Assembly: GCA_029940115.1 (NCBI GenBank)
Contig: JAOZRQ010000317.1
Location: forward strand, 1-8,007
Direction: 5' to 3'
Source of the DNA: Desulfobacterales bacterium
GTDB lineage: Bacteria > Desulfobacterota > Desulfobacteria > Desulfobacterales > 4be13
Length of the DNA stretch: 8,007 nt
Positions 1 through 5,965 of the stretch are shown piece after piece; positions within the stretch are counted from its first letter, which is position 1; the number at the start of each line of letters is the position of its first letter. The notes under the pieces were generated by a model. That model saw only the letters and a program-made list of their open reading frames with translations. It ran no database searches and was not told the DNA's origin. The position numbers and the translations under genes are program-made.

Positions 1-345
1 CAGTCCCGGAGGGACTTGTGAAAATAGCCCGGCAATTCATTGCCGGGGTCGGACAACCATAATTTTTGTCCAGTCCGTGGGGACGACTGAACTTGTTGGG
101 ACGTTTCGGTCGTCCCTACGGGACTCAGGGAGGCTTCTGTCAACTCACCCCGGCAATGAATTGCCGGGCTATTTTCAGTCGTCCCTACGGGACTCCCCCA
201 ACCCCGGCAATGAATTGCCGGGTTATTTTCAGCAGTCCCTACGGGACTCGGGGGGCTTCTGTCAACCCAACCCCGGCAATGAATTGCCGGGCTATTTTCA
301 GCAGTCCCTACGGGACTCCCCCTGCGGGACTGGACAAATTGTGCA
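1..345. repeat. Cluster of 47-bp two-palindrome repeats
   Basis: Three direct copies of a 47-bp unit lie at 148-194, 202-248 and 271-317, with one inverted copy at 2-48. Each unit joins palindrome CCCGGCAA-TGAA-TTGCCGGG, a short link CTATTTTCAG, and palindrome GTCCC-TAC-GGGAC. A further GTCCC-TAC-GGGAC half sits at 112-125 and a degenerate inverted half at 71-89. The linkers before the first and third direct copies (126-147 and 249-270) are near-identical 22-mers containing GGCTTCTGTCAA, so the basic period is 69 bp. The second copy has a shorter 7-bp linker, hence a 54-bp step. The arrangement resembles REP/BIME-type palindromic intergenic repeats. Its family and function are unknown to me. 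No gene is supported here: open frames through it merely translate the repeat. Confidence 0.9.
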
Positions 346-403
346 TGTCCGACCGTTCACGTTCACGTTTACGACGATCCAATACCATAATTAGGATAAG
401 AAA

Positions 404-946
404 ATGAGCAAATGTCATAAGATTCTCAATGCAGAGGAAATTGATCGGATAATGACACGGATTACCCATGAAATCCTTGAGAAACATAAGGGAACAGGGA
501 ATCTCGCGTTCATCGGCATTCAACGGCGCGGGGTTTACCTTGCAAAGCGTATCCAGTCTGAAATCCATAGGATTGAAGGGGTTGAGATACCCACCGGAGA
601 CATGGACATCACCCTGTACCGGGATGACTGGACCCGTATCAGCCACAATCCGGTTGTTCAGACCACCGAGATATCCTTTTCAGTGGACGGAAAAAAGGTG
701 ATCCTGGTGGACGATGTGCTGTTCACAGGCCGCACCATACGGGCCGCAATGGACGCGCTCATAGATTTCGGCAGGCCAGGTCGCATTGAACTGGCGGTCC
801 TTGTGGATAGGGGACACCGGGAGCTTCCCATCCGTGCGGATTATGTGGGGAAATTCGTTGAGACCAGGTGGTCAGAGACCGTGAATGTCCTATTGACTGA
901 ATATGACGGCGAGGATCAGGTGGTCATTGAAACACGGGGAACCTGA
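404..946 (+). CDS. pyrR: PyrR, pyrimidine operon regulator / uracil phosphoribosyltransferase
   Basis: The 180-aa product matches the full length of PyrR, a type I phosphoribosyltransferase fold protein. The PRPP-binding loop VILVDDVLFTGRT is at residues 99-111. Other family blocks are GIQRRGVYLA (38-47), DITLYRDD (68-75) and LVDRGHRELPIRADYVGK (133-150). PyrR proteins bind pyr leader mRNA in response to UMP and many also make UMP from uracil and PRPP. Which activity dominates here cannot be told. The start ATG follows TTAGGATAAG, a modest Shine-Dalgarno. No pyr biosynthesis gene and no convincing PyrR-binding loop is in view, so any target must lie elsewhere. The upstream 60 bp holds a small 6-bp repeat, GTTCAC, at 355-372. 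The gene ends 10 bp before a large hairpin. Confidence 0.93.
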   Translation: MSKCHKILNAEEIDRIMTRITHEILEKHKGTGNLAFIGIQRRGVYLAKRIQSEIHRIEGVEIPTGDMDITLYRDDWTRISHNPVVQTTEISFSVDGKKVILVDDVLFTGRTIRAAMDALIDFGRPGRIELAVLVDRGHRELPIRADYVGKFVETRWSETVNVLLTEYDGEDQVVIETRGT

Positions 947-955
947 GACGCTCCA

Positions 956-1014
956 CAGTTCGTAGTTCCGCCTTCTGGCGGTGTCAGACCGCCTGAAGGC
1001 GGAACTATGAACTG
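956..1014 (+). repeat. Large imperfect hairpin downstream of pyrR
   Basis: Two 27-nt arms (956-982 and 988-1014) pair with only two mismatches around the loop GTCAG. The core is TTCCGCCTTC pairing with GAAGGCGGAA. The outer arms carry 7-bp periodicity (AGTTCGT next to AGTTCCG). The position just after pyrR would suit a transcription end, but no run of T follows, so a canonical intrinsic terminator is not shown. It may instead be another palindromic intergenic repeat. Confidence 0.8.
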
Positions 1015-1111
1015 GGGACTCCGGACAAACCTTCTGTTGAAAGCTCTATAAGTTTAGACTAATGGTTCGATCACAGATACTAAAAGAAGGATGCCAAAGC
1101 AAGGAGGCGTT

Positions 1112-1618
1112 ATGGGAACCAAAGCACACAAGGAACAGGCGGTCAGGAATGTCAAAATCGGAATCATCACCCTTTCCACCACCCGGCGACTGCCTGAAGA
1201 CAAGAGCGGTCAATGGATGAGGGAGCAGGCGCAGAAGGAGGGACACGAGGTGGTGTTTCACCAAGTCCTGCCGGACCAGGCCGAAAGCATCAAAGAGACC
1301 GTTCTCCGCGTGATTCATGACCATGCCCCCCATGCCCTTCTGCTGACAGGAGGAACCGGGGTAAGCGAGAGAGACGTCACCATTGAGGCGGTGAAACCTT
1401 TGCTTGAGAAGGAGCTGACTGCTTTCGGGGTCCTGTTTGCCCAGTTCAGCTTTGAAGAGATCGGTTCGGCAGCCATGTTATCCCGGGCCACCGCCGGTGT
1501 GATCGGAAAAACCGTTCTTTTCTGTATGCCGGGAAGCCTCAGGGCATGTCAGCTGGCTTGCCAGTCCCTTATTTTTCCCGAGCTGGGACATCTCGCAAAA
1601 CATGCAAGTGAAACTTGA
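1112..1618 (+). CDS. moaB: Molybdopterin adenylyltransferase family protein, MoaB type
   Basis: The 168-aa product is a single MoaB/Mog domain, the family that binds molybdopterin and, in Mog-type members, adenylates it before molybdenum insertion. Family signatures are the nucleotide/pterin loop LLTGGTGVSERDVTIEA (about residues 76-92), FEEIGSAAMLSRATAG (about 111-126) and the late MPGS turn. Start ATG 1112 is chosen over ATG 1091 because AAGGAGG (1101-1107) sits 4 bp before it, while nothing comparable precedes 1091. Molybdenum cofactor serves enzymes such as formate dehydrogenases and aldehyde oxidoreductases, but none is nearby. The last residues, ASET, and the TGA stop are encoded by the first units of a 7-bp repeat (1608-1635), suggesting the native C-terminus was replaced. 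MoaB and Mog are hard to separate by eye. Confidence 0.88.
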   Translation: MGTKAHKEQAVRNVKIGIITLSTTRRLPEDKSGQWMREQAQKEGHEVVFHQVLPDQAESIKETVLRVIHDHAPHALLLTGGTGVSERDVTIEAVKPLLEKELTAFGVLFAQFSFEEIGSAAMLSRATAGVIGKTVLFCMPGSLRACQLACQSLIFPELGHLAKHASET

Positions 1619-1635
1619 TGCGTGAAACTTGACAG
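1608..1635 (+). repeat. 7-bp tandem repeat at the moaB stop codon
   Basis: Four 7-bp units run in register: GTGAAAC, TTGATGC, GTGAAAC and TTGACAG. The first two overlap the end of moaB, and the TGA of the second unit (1616-1618) is the moaB stop. The family matches the longer arrays at 3977-4074, 6673-6777 and 6909-7018. The TTGACA at 1629-1634 looks like a -35 box but has no matching -10 at normal spacing. Confidence 0.8.
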
Positions 1636-1722
1636 ATATCTTCGGGGGCAAACCGATTATTCGGGGGCATCGTCTGGCAGGCGAGCAGGGAAGTTGCATG
1701 CGGCAGTGAGGAAGGAGGTCTG

Positions 1723-1830
1723 ATGGATGCCGAGACACATATCCAGAATCGAAAGCCCAGAACCCTGAACCCAGAATCGACTGATTATAACGGATTTAGG
1801 GGAGCCCTTTGCCGGCATGACGATCCCTGA
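1723..1830 (+). pseudogene. Out-of-frame original start of the following membrane protein gene (35-codon ORF)
   Basis: A strong ribosome binding site, AAGGAGG (1712-1718), sits 4 bp before ATG 1723, as good as that of moaB. The frame runs only 35 codons to TGA 1828-1830 and crosses a 7-bp repeat. CCAGAATCGA occurs at 1743-1752 and 1771-1780, exactly 28 bp apart. Deleting those 28 bp joins this start to the downstream frame: MDAETHIQNR then LIITDLGEPF, AGMTIPEF and on to the stop at 2422, a 223-aa protein. I infer that the 28-bp repeat inserted or expanded in the coding sequence and shifted the frame. The alternative is a short upstream ORF that overlaps ATG 1817 and couples translation to it. 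Confidence 0.6.
1743..1784 (+). repeat. 7-bp tandem repeat (CCAGAAC-like) inside a coding region
   Basis: Six degenerate 7-bp units are in register: CCAGAAT, CGAAAGC, CCAGAAC, CCTGAAC, CCAGAAT and CGACTGA. The first two and last two units share the 10-mer CCAGAATCGA. Because 7 is not a multiple of 3, a change of one unit shifts the reading frame. Loss of one unit, loss of four, or gain of two would bring ATG 1723 into frame with the 1817-2422 ORF. Confidence 0.75.
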
Positions 1831-2422
1831 ATTTTCCGGGGATATGGAACTCGACAATGCACGGATATTTCAGGAACTGGAAAAGGGCCCGGAATTCGAC
1901 AACGTCCGGTATAACGCCATGTTGAGCGCGGGGGGCCTGACCGGCATATTCACCGCAACTTCGGGGATCCTCCTCGCTGTATTCGTGCTGATCACCCGGT
2001 TCTTCTGGGTGAGAATCGTCACAGTGGTGGGATTTCTGATCAATGTCATCCTCATGTTCCTGACTCGCGGGATGGTGGAGAAGAGCCTGAGAGAGGAGAT
2101 CAGGCAGAAACTCTCATCCGCGTTCAAGACGCTCTTCTACGAGATCAGGGAGGAGACGAAAAAGGAATTCCAAGCGTTTTCGGGGGACATTCGGACATTG
2201 TACAGGCATCTCTTTTCCTCGGCAATTGACAAGCCCCGCCATGTGTTTGAGACGCGCAGAACCCGGGCCCTGGCGGATTTCAAGAAGGGCCGGGAGGAAC
2301 GGGTTGCCCTTGCCGGAGAGGCCAGACGGATCCGAGAAGAACAGATTCAGCCGTTGCGGATCAGCTTGCAGGAATTTGTCTCCCAAGTGGCTCGTGTTGA
2401 TGATGAAGAAGGGGTGACTTGA
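1817..2422 (+). CDS. Hypothetical protein with two membrane helices and a charged helical tail
   Basis: I do not recognise this 201-aa protein. Two hydrophobic stretches (about residues 38-60 and 65-83), split by a short RFFWVR turn, predict a membrane hairpin. A long, charged, probably helical tail (about 85-195) follows, rich in Glu, Lys and Arg, likely coiled coil. Both ends would then face the cytoplasm. A membrane hairpin plus helical bundle recalls the C-terminal half of bacterial dynamin-like proteins, but no GTPase motif is present and this is only a resemblance. ATG 1817 has no ribosome binding site at proper distance. In-frame codons stay open upstream to a TGA at 1766-1768, and the better start is the out-of-frame ATG 1723. 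The protein may be N-terminally shortened by about 22 residues, or made by coupling. It converges on a - strand gene. Confidence 0.65.
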   Translation: MTIPEFSGDMELDNARIFQELEKGPEFDNVRYNAMLSAGGLTGIFTATSGILLAVFVLITRFFWVRIVTVVGFLINVILMFLTRGMVEKSLREEIRQKLSSAFKTLFYEIREETKKEFQAFSGDIRTLYRHLFSSAIDKPRHVFETRRTRALADFKKGREERVALAGEARRIREEQIQPLRISLQEFVSQVARVDDEEGVT

Positions 2423-2462
2423 AAGGGAGACACACAGTGCGCTTTAGCGTGCTTGAGCTGTC

Positions 2463-2486
2463 AGCCGGGCGATTGATCGCCCGGCT
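2463..2486. terminator. Palindrome between convergent genes, possible two-way terminator
   Basis: AGCCGGGCGAT (2463-2473) and ATCGCCCGGCT (2476-2486) form a perfect 11-bp, GC-rich stem with a 2-nt loop. It lies in the 80-bp gap between two gene ends, where a shared terminator is expected. The downstream sequence on the + strand (TGATCTTGTTC) is only moderately T-rich and the - strand side has no T run, so termination is an inference from position. Confidence 0.5.
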
Positions 2487-2502
2487 TGATCTTGTTCAAT
2501 CA

Positions 2503-2679
2503 TCAGGCCCCCTCGTTGTATATCTGCACCACACGAAGAAGCTCCGAAAGACCGATGCTGTAGTCTTTCGGGGCATAGTCCGCGCTGTGATGACCCGCTG
2601 ATGCCGCGCCCAAACCGATACAGAGGGGGAACACAAATGTGAAAAAGAAAATGACCGCCGTCTCCCATCTTTTTTTCAT
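2503..2679 (-). CDS. Small secreted peptide with a dockerin-like / EF-hand-like motif
   Basis: This 58-codon gene has a strong ribosome binding site (AAAGGAG, 6 bp before the ATG). The product starts MKKRWETAV, followed by a hydrophobic core to about residue 24 and an ASA site, so a signal peptidase I cut after residue 28 is predicted. The mature 30 residues begin GHHSADYAPKDYSIGLSELL and end RVVQIYNEGA. The pattern D-x4-D-x2-I-x3-E with LSELLRV looks like one calcium-binding loop of dockerin type, with one extra residue in the loop. I recall similar HSADYxPxDxxIxLSELLRVIQ segments from larger secreted proteins of Deltaproteobacteria, usually continuing past the point where this one stops. 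It may be a true mini-protein or the stump of a larger gene. It lies 120 bp downstream of alr on the same strand. Confidence 0.72.
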   Translation of the reverse strand: MKKRWETAVIFFFTFVFPLCIGLGAASAGHHSADYAPKDYSIGLSELLRVVQIYNEGA

Positions 2680-2744
2680 GACAAACTCCTTTCTTTTGTT
2701 TGATGCTCATGTTTTTTCTTTGTCATTCTACGTTGTTCAAAGTC

Positions 2745-2788
2745 GCACGATTTTTCAAATCGTGCCGGAACGAATTGGAAATTCGTTC
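2745..2788. repeat. Pair of adjacent hairpins after alr
   Basis: Two perfect 9-bp stems with 3-nt loops stand 2 bp apart: GCACGATTT-TTC-AAATCGTGC (2745-2765) and GAACGAATT-GGA-AATTCGTTC (2768-2788). They begin 11 bp beyond the alr stop codon in its direction of transcription and may stabilise or end the alr transcript. No clear T run follows on the - strand. They also lie upstream of the secreted-peptide gene, so they could affect its leader. Confidence 0.65.
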
Positions 2789-2799
2789 TGCATCAGCAA

Positions 2800-3954
2800 T
2801 CAGGTAGCCCTGTCCCAGCTCGCATTCATCAGGGAGGTTCCGCCGACGGTGATTCTCGGGACCCGCTTGGCAATGTTCGTGACGATCTCATAATTGATGG
2901 TTCCGAGCGTCTCGGCCAGCTCATCCGCGGTCACCTCCTCATCCCCCTGTTTTCCGATGATCACCACCTCGTCACCGATCACCACCTTGCCGCGGAGGTC
3001 GGTCACATCGAGCAGGCACTGATCCATGCAGATCCGGCCGACCTGCCTGCACCGCACCCCCTGCACCAGCATTTCAAGTCTGTTGCTGAGGAGCCGGCTC
3101 ATGCCGTCGCCGTATCCGAGGGGAATGGAGGCGATGAGCGAGGGTCTCTCCGTATGATAGGCATGGCCGTAACTCAGACCGATGCCCTCGGGAGCCTCTT
3201 TCAGAAAGGTGATGCGGGTCTTCCATGAGAGAACCGGTCTCAGATCGTTCACCTCGGGATTCGTCATGGTCAGTGACGGCTTGAGTCCGTAAATGGAGAT
3301 GCCGGGCCGGGCCGCGTCGAAATGGGCTTGGGGAAGGTCAAAGATGGCCGCGCTGTTCGCAAAATGATAGATCGGTATCTGAGCCTTTGTCTTCTCCACC
3401 ACCTGACTGAACCTCTCAATCTGGTGACGGGAGAAAGACTTGTCCGATTCATCGGCTCTCGGGAAATGGCTCATCATGCTCCTGACGGTGATCTGGGGAA
3501 AACGGGCGCATTCCTCAAGAAAGCGGACCACCTGATCCGGCTGGATGCCGACCCGGCCCATGCCGGTGTCAACCTTGAGATGCACGGTGACTGGTTTGCT
3601 CGCAACTTCTGCCAGGGTACTCACTTGGTCAAGAGTGCAGACCACCGGCTCCAATCCATACTGGACAAAATATCTGCTGTTCTCCGGCAATGTTGGGGAG
3701 AGAACGATGAATCTCGTGTCGAGCCCCTTTTCAATCAGCTCAACCGCCTCATCTATATGCGCGACGCACAAGGGGGCATACCCGAGCCGGGTCAGATGCC
3801 GGCCGATGATCTCCGCGTCGTGGCCGTAGGCGTTGGCCTTGATGGCGGGCCAGAGGGGGCGGTTTCCCACAAGCTTCTGAAGGAGAATCATGTTGTGGGT
3901 GAGGTTGTCCAGATTGATGAATGCTTGGGTAAGATGTGTTTTTGTATAATCCAT
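2800..3954 (-). CDS. alr: Alanine racemase
   Basis: The 384-aa product is a full-length fold-type III PLP enzyme that interconverts L- and D-alanine in the cytoplasm, supplying D-Ala for peptidoglycan. The PLP-binding lysine is K39 in AIKANAYGHD and the second catalytic base is Y262 in LSYGHAY, matching K39/Y265 of the Geobacillus enzyme. Other family blocks are GMGRVG (131-136), NSAA (200-203), RPGISIYGL (216-224), GYGDG (280-284), GRICMDQ (306-312) and the C-terminal EIVTNIAKRVPR (356-367). ATG 3954 fits the family N-terminus. GGAG lies 11 bp upstream, a rather long spacing. A 98-bp array of 7-bp repeats begins 22 bp upstream of the start and fills most of the leader. rnj lies upstream on the same strand, 183 bp away. 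Confidence 0.96.
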   Translation of the reverse strand: MDYTKTHLTQAFINLDNLTHNMILLQKLVGNRPLWPAIKANAYGHDAEIIGRHLTRLGYAPLCVAHIDEAVELIEKGLDTRFIVLSPTLPENSRYFVQYGLEPVVCTLDQVSTLAEVASKPVTVHLKVDTGMGRVGIQPDQVVRFLEECARFPQITVRSMMSHFPRADESDKSFSRHQIERFSQVVEKTKAQIPIYHFANSAAIFDLPQAHFDAARPGISIYGLKPSLTMTNPEVNDLRPVLSWKTRITFLKEAPEGIGLSYGHAYHTERPSLIASIPLGYGDGMSRLLSNRLEMLVQGVRCRQVGRICMDQCLLDVTDLRGKVVIGDEVVIIGKQGDEEVTADELAETLGTINYEIVTNIAKRVPRITVGGTSLMNASWDRAT

Positions 3955-3976
3955 GATGTGCAGGTCTCCAAATTCA

Positions 3977-4074
3977 GTGAAACGTGATGCGTGAAATGTG
4001 ATGCGTGAAACGTGATGCGTGAAACGTGATGCGTGATGCGTGAGACGTGATGCGTGATGCGTGAAACGTGATAC
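3977..4074 (+). repeat. 14-unit array of GTGAWNC 7-bp repeats
   Basis: Exactly 98 bp, or 14 uninterrupted 7-bp units, mostly alternating GTGAAAC and GTGATGC with single variants GTGAAAT, GTGAGAC and GTGATAC. It occupies the gap between rnj and alr. On the strand transcribed into the alr leader it reads as TCAC repeats, with no stop codon in any frame. Confidence 0.95.
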
Positions 4075-4096
4075 GATTCTTCGCCCTGATGCTTGC

Positions 4097-4131
4097 CCAG
4101 AGTCCAGCGTCCAGAACCCAGTGCCCAGCCC
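4097..4131 (+). repeat. 5-unit array of CCAGNNN 7-bp repeats
   Basis: Five 7-bp units in register: CCAGAGT, CCAGCGT, CCAGAAC, CCAGTGC and CCAGCCC. The array ends 6 bp short of the rnj stop codon. The family is the same as the CCAGAAC-like repeat at 1743-1784. CCAG is fixed and the last three bases vary. Confidence 0.85.
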
Positions 4132-4137
4132 CGATCC

Positions 4138-5787
4138 TCAGACCTCCAAGATGAATGGGAGTATCACCGGCCGGCGTTTGATGGTGAAGTTGAAATAGCT
4201 TCTCAGTTCGCTCTGCACCCTTGCCCGGATCGTCTTGATTCGGTCGGGAAAGTCAGGGGCTGTATCTTCGATGATCTCCAGAACCACGCATACCGCGTCT
4301 TCCAAGAGATGTCCGGTTTCAGCCTCAAACACAAATCCCCGGGAGACGACCTCAGGCCCGTAAAGGACCACGCCGGTCTCCTCGTCAAAGGCCAAATTGA
4401 CGGCGACGAATCCCTCCTCGGACAGCTTGCGTCTCTCCCTGAGCAGTACCTTGCCCACATCCCCGATCCCCTTGCCGTCAACCAGGACACGACCCGTGAG
4501 GATGCTCTCCTGCATCCTCCCCCCATTCTCGTCAAACTCGATGACCTGCCCGTTTTCCGCAAGGAGGATTTTCGATTTTGGGATCCCGGTCTGCTCGGCC
4601 AGCCGGGCATGGAGAATCAGATGGCGGTACTCTCCGTGGATCGGGATGAAATATTCGGGCCGGGTCAGATGGATCATCAGCTTCAATTCTTCCTGAAACG
4701 CGTGTCCGGACACATGAATGTCCGAAATCTTCTCATAAATCACGTTCGCGCCCCGGCGATACAGGTTGTTGATGATCTTTGCAATGGCCTTTTCATTCCC
4801 GGGGATGAACTTTGAGGAGAGGATCACTGTGTCCCCCTCTCGTATCTGCACCTGCTTGTGGATGCCCGAGGACATGCGGGCCAAGGCTGACATCGGTTCG
4901 CCTTGGCTCCCGGTGGTGATGATCACAATCTCATCATCCGGGAAATCGTTGATCTGTTCAATGGCTATCTCCATCTCGTCATCCATGCGGACATATCCGA
5001 GATCTCTCGCGATGTTGACGCTCGCCTCAATGCTCCTTCCATTGAAGACGACCTTGGAGCCTCGCCTTGTGGCAATGTCAATGATCTGCTGAATCCGGCT
5101 GACGTTCGAGGCGAACAGGGCGGTGATGATGCGGCCCCCCGCCTTTGAGATGATGCTCTCCAGCGTCTCACCGATTTTTTTGTCGGAAATGGTGTATCCC
5201 TCCTTTTCCACATTTGTGGAGTCCGACAAGAGGGCCAGCACCCCCTCCTCCCCGCACCGGGCGAATCGGTTCACATCGGTCATCATTCCGTCAATGTCCG
5301 AAAGGGTGATTTTGAAATCGCCGGTGTGAAGGATCATCCCGACCGGTGTCCGGATCGCGATGCCGACGCCATCCACAACGCTGTGGCTGACGCGGATGAA
5401 TTCAAGGTCAAACGCCCCGGATGCAAGATGATCTCCGGGGAAGATCTCATGCAACACCGCGGACGAAAGCAGCTCATGCTCTTCCAGCTTGTGCCGTACG
5501 ACACCCAGAGTGAAAGGGGTTCCATAAACCGGCGCGTTGACTTCCCGAAGCAGATAGGGGAGCGCGCCGATGTGATCCTCATGAGCATGGGTCAGGATGA
5601 TTCCCGACACCTTGGATCTGTTCAGCCGGATGTACTCCATGTCCGGAATGACAAGATCAACGCCAAGCATGTAATCTTCGGGAAACATGATTCCCGCGTC
5701 GATGACGATGAGACTGTCGCCATATTGAATGAGCATCATATTGAGGCCGATTTCTCCCAAGCCCCCGAGAGGGATGATTTTCAGCAT
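4138..5787 (-). CDS. rnj: Ribonuclease J
   Basis: The 549-aa product is a full-length RNase J, a metallo-beta-lactamase/beta-CASP nuclease with 5'-3' exonuclease and endonuclease activity in mRNA decay and rRNA processing. The N-terminus KIIPLGGLGEIGLN is typical. Metal-binding motifs are HAHEDH (67-72), H135 in VSHSVVDG, and HTGDFK (154-159). The beta-CASP region follows, with TGSQGEPMSAL (292-302), HVSGHA (358-363) and PIHGEYRHL (382-390). Residues from about 445 form the C-terminal domain. The start ATG fits the family, but its leader (5788-5826) is a GTYYGTK 7-bp repeat with no visible Shine-Dalgarno, which is odd for a core gene. The stop is followed within 6 bp by another 7-bp array. 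Neighbours plsC and alr are housekeeping genes on the same strand. Confidence 0.96.
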   Translation of the reverse strand: MLKIIPLGGLGEIGLNMMLIQYGDSLIVIDAGIMFPEDYMLGVDLVIPDMEYIRLNRSKVSGIILTHAHEDHIGALPYLLREVNAPVYGTPFTLGVVRHKLEEHELLSSAVLHEIFPGDHLASGAFDLEFIRVSHSVVDGVGIAIRTPVGMILHTGDFKITLSDIDGMMTDVNRFARCGEEGVLALLSDSTNVEKEGYTISDKKIGETLESIISKAGGRIITALFASNVSRIQQIIDIATRRGSKVVFNGRSIEASVNIARDLGYVRMDDEMEIAIEQINDFPDDEIVIITTGSQGEPMSALARMSSGIHKQVQIREGDTVILSSKFIPGNEKAIAKIINNLYRRGANVIYEKISDIHVSGHAFQEELKLMIHLTRPEYFIPIHGEYRHLILHARLAEQTGIPKSKILLAENGQVIEFDENGGRMQESILTGRVLVDGKGIGDVGKVLLRERRKLSEEGFVAVNLAFDEETGVVLYGPEVVSRGFVFEAETGHLLEDAVCVVLEIIEDTAPDFPDRIKTIRARVQSELRSYFNFTIKRRPVILPFILEV

Positions 5788-5791
5788 GTTT

Positions 5792-5819
5792 GTCTGTGGT
5801 CCGTTGTTTGTGGTTCGTT
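5792..5819 (+). repeat. 4-unit array of GTYYGTK 7-bp repeats in the rnj leader
   Basis: Four 7-bp units in register: GTCTGTG, GTCCGTT, GTTTGTG and GTTCGTT. They lie 5 to 32 bp upstream of the rnj ATG, on top of where a ribosome binding site should be. In the mRNA sense they give an A/C-rich, G-poor leader. Confidence 0.75.
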
Positions 5820-5876
5820 AGGTTCCAAAGAAACTATCGTTGTCTGCCTGCTCGGTTCGGCAAGCTCGAGCCGTCA

Positions 5877-5924
5877 ATTGGCAAATCCGCCGGATTTGCC
5901 AATCCCCGATAAAAGACGTCGGGG
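5877..5924. repeat. Two adjacent palindromes between plsC and rnj
   Basis: ATTGGCAAATCCG (5877-5889) pairs perfectly with CGGATTTGCCAAT (5891-5903) around a single C. Directly next, CCCCGA (5904-5909) pairs with TCGGGG (5919-5924). Both lie in the 169-bp gap downstream of plsC and upstream of rnj, so they could end the plsC transcript or fold in the rnj leader. The paired layout resembles the hairpin pair at 2745-2788. Confidence 0.7.
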
Positions 5925-5951
5925 ACAGGTTCCGGCAGGAGCGGGATGGGG

Positions 5952-5965
5952 AAGTTTCAAGTTTC
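5952..5965 (-). repeat. Two 7-bp units at the plsC stop codon
   Basis: On the coding strand the end of plsC reads as two tandem GAAACTT units, and the TGA stop (5959-5957) spans their junction. Two units alone could be chance. The similarity to the GTGAAAC, TTGATGC units at the moaB stop makes it worth noting. Confidence 0.45.

Noticed and set aside
1..90. PyrR-binding loop upstream of pyrR (AGTCCCGGAGGGACT)
   Set aside because: It superficially resembles the conserved loop with GGAGG near AGTCC, but it is part of the multi-copy repeat, lies about 390 bp before the gene, and does not keep the full consensus.
1..345. CRISPR-like array
   Set aside because: The repeated parts are palindromic and include an inverted copy, the linkers are repeats themselves rather than unique spacers, and no cas gene is present.
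362..391. Promoter for pyrR: TTCACG, 18 bp, CATAAT
   Set aside because: The predicted transcript would start only about 6 bp before the ATG, cutting off the ribosome site, and the -35 part belongs to a 6-bp repeat.
2419..2601. 60-codon + strand ORF after the membrane protein
   Set aside because: It needs a TTG start, overlaps the better-supported secreted-peptide gene on the other strand and has no recognisable features.
3322..3987. 221-codon + strand ORF opposite alr
   Set aside because: It is antisense to a clear alanine racemase and shows no family motifs.
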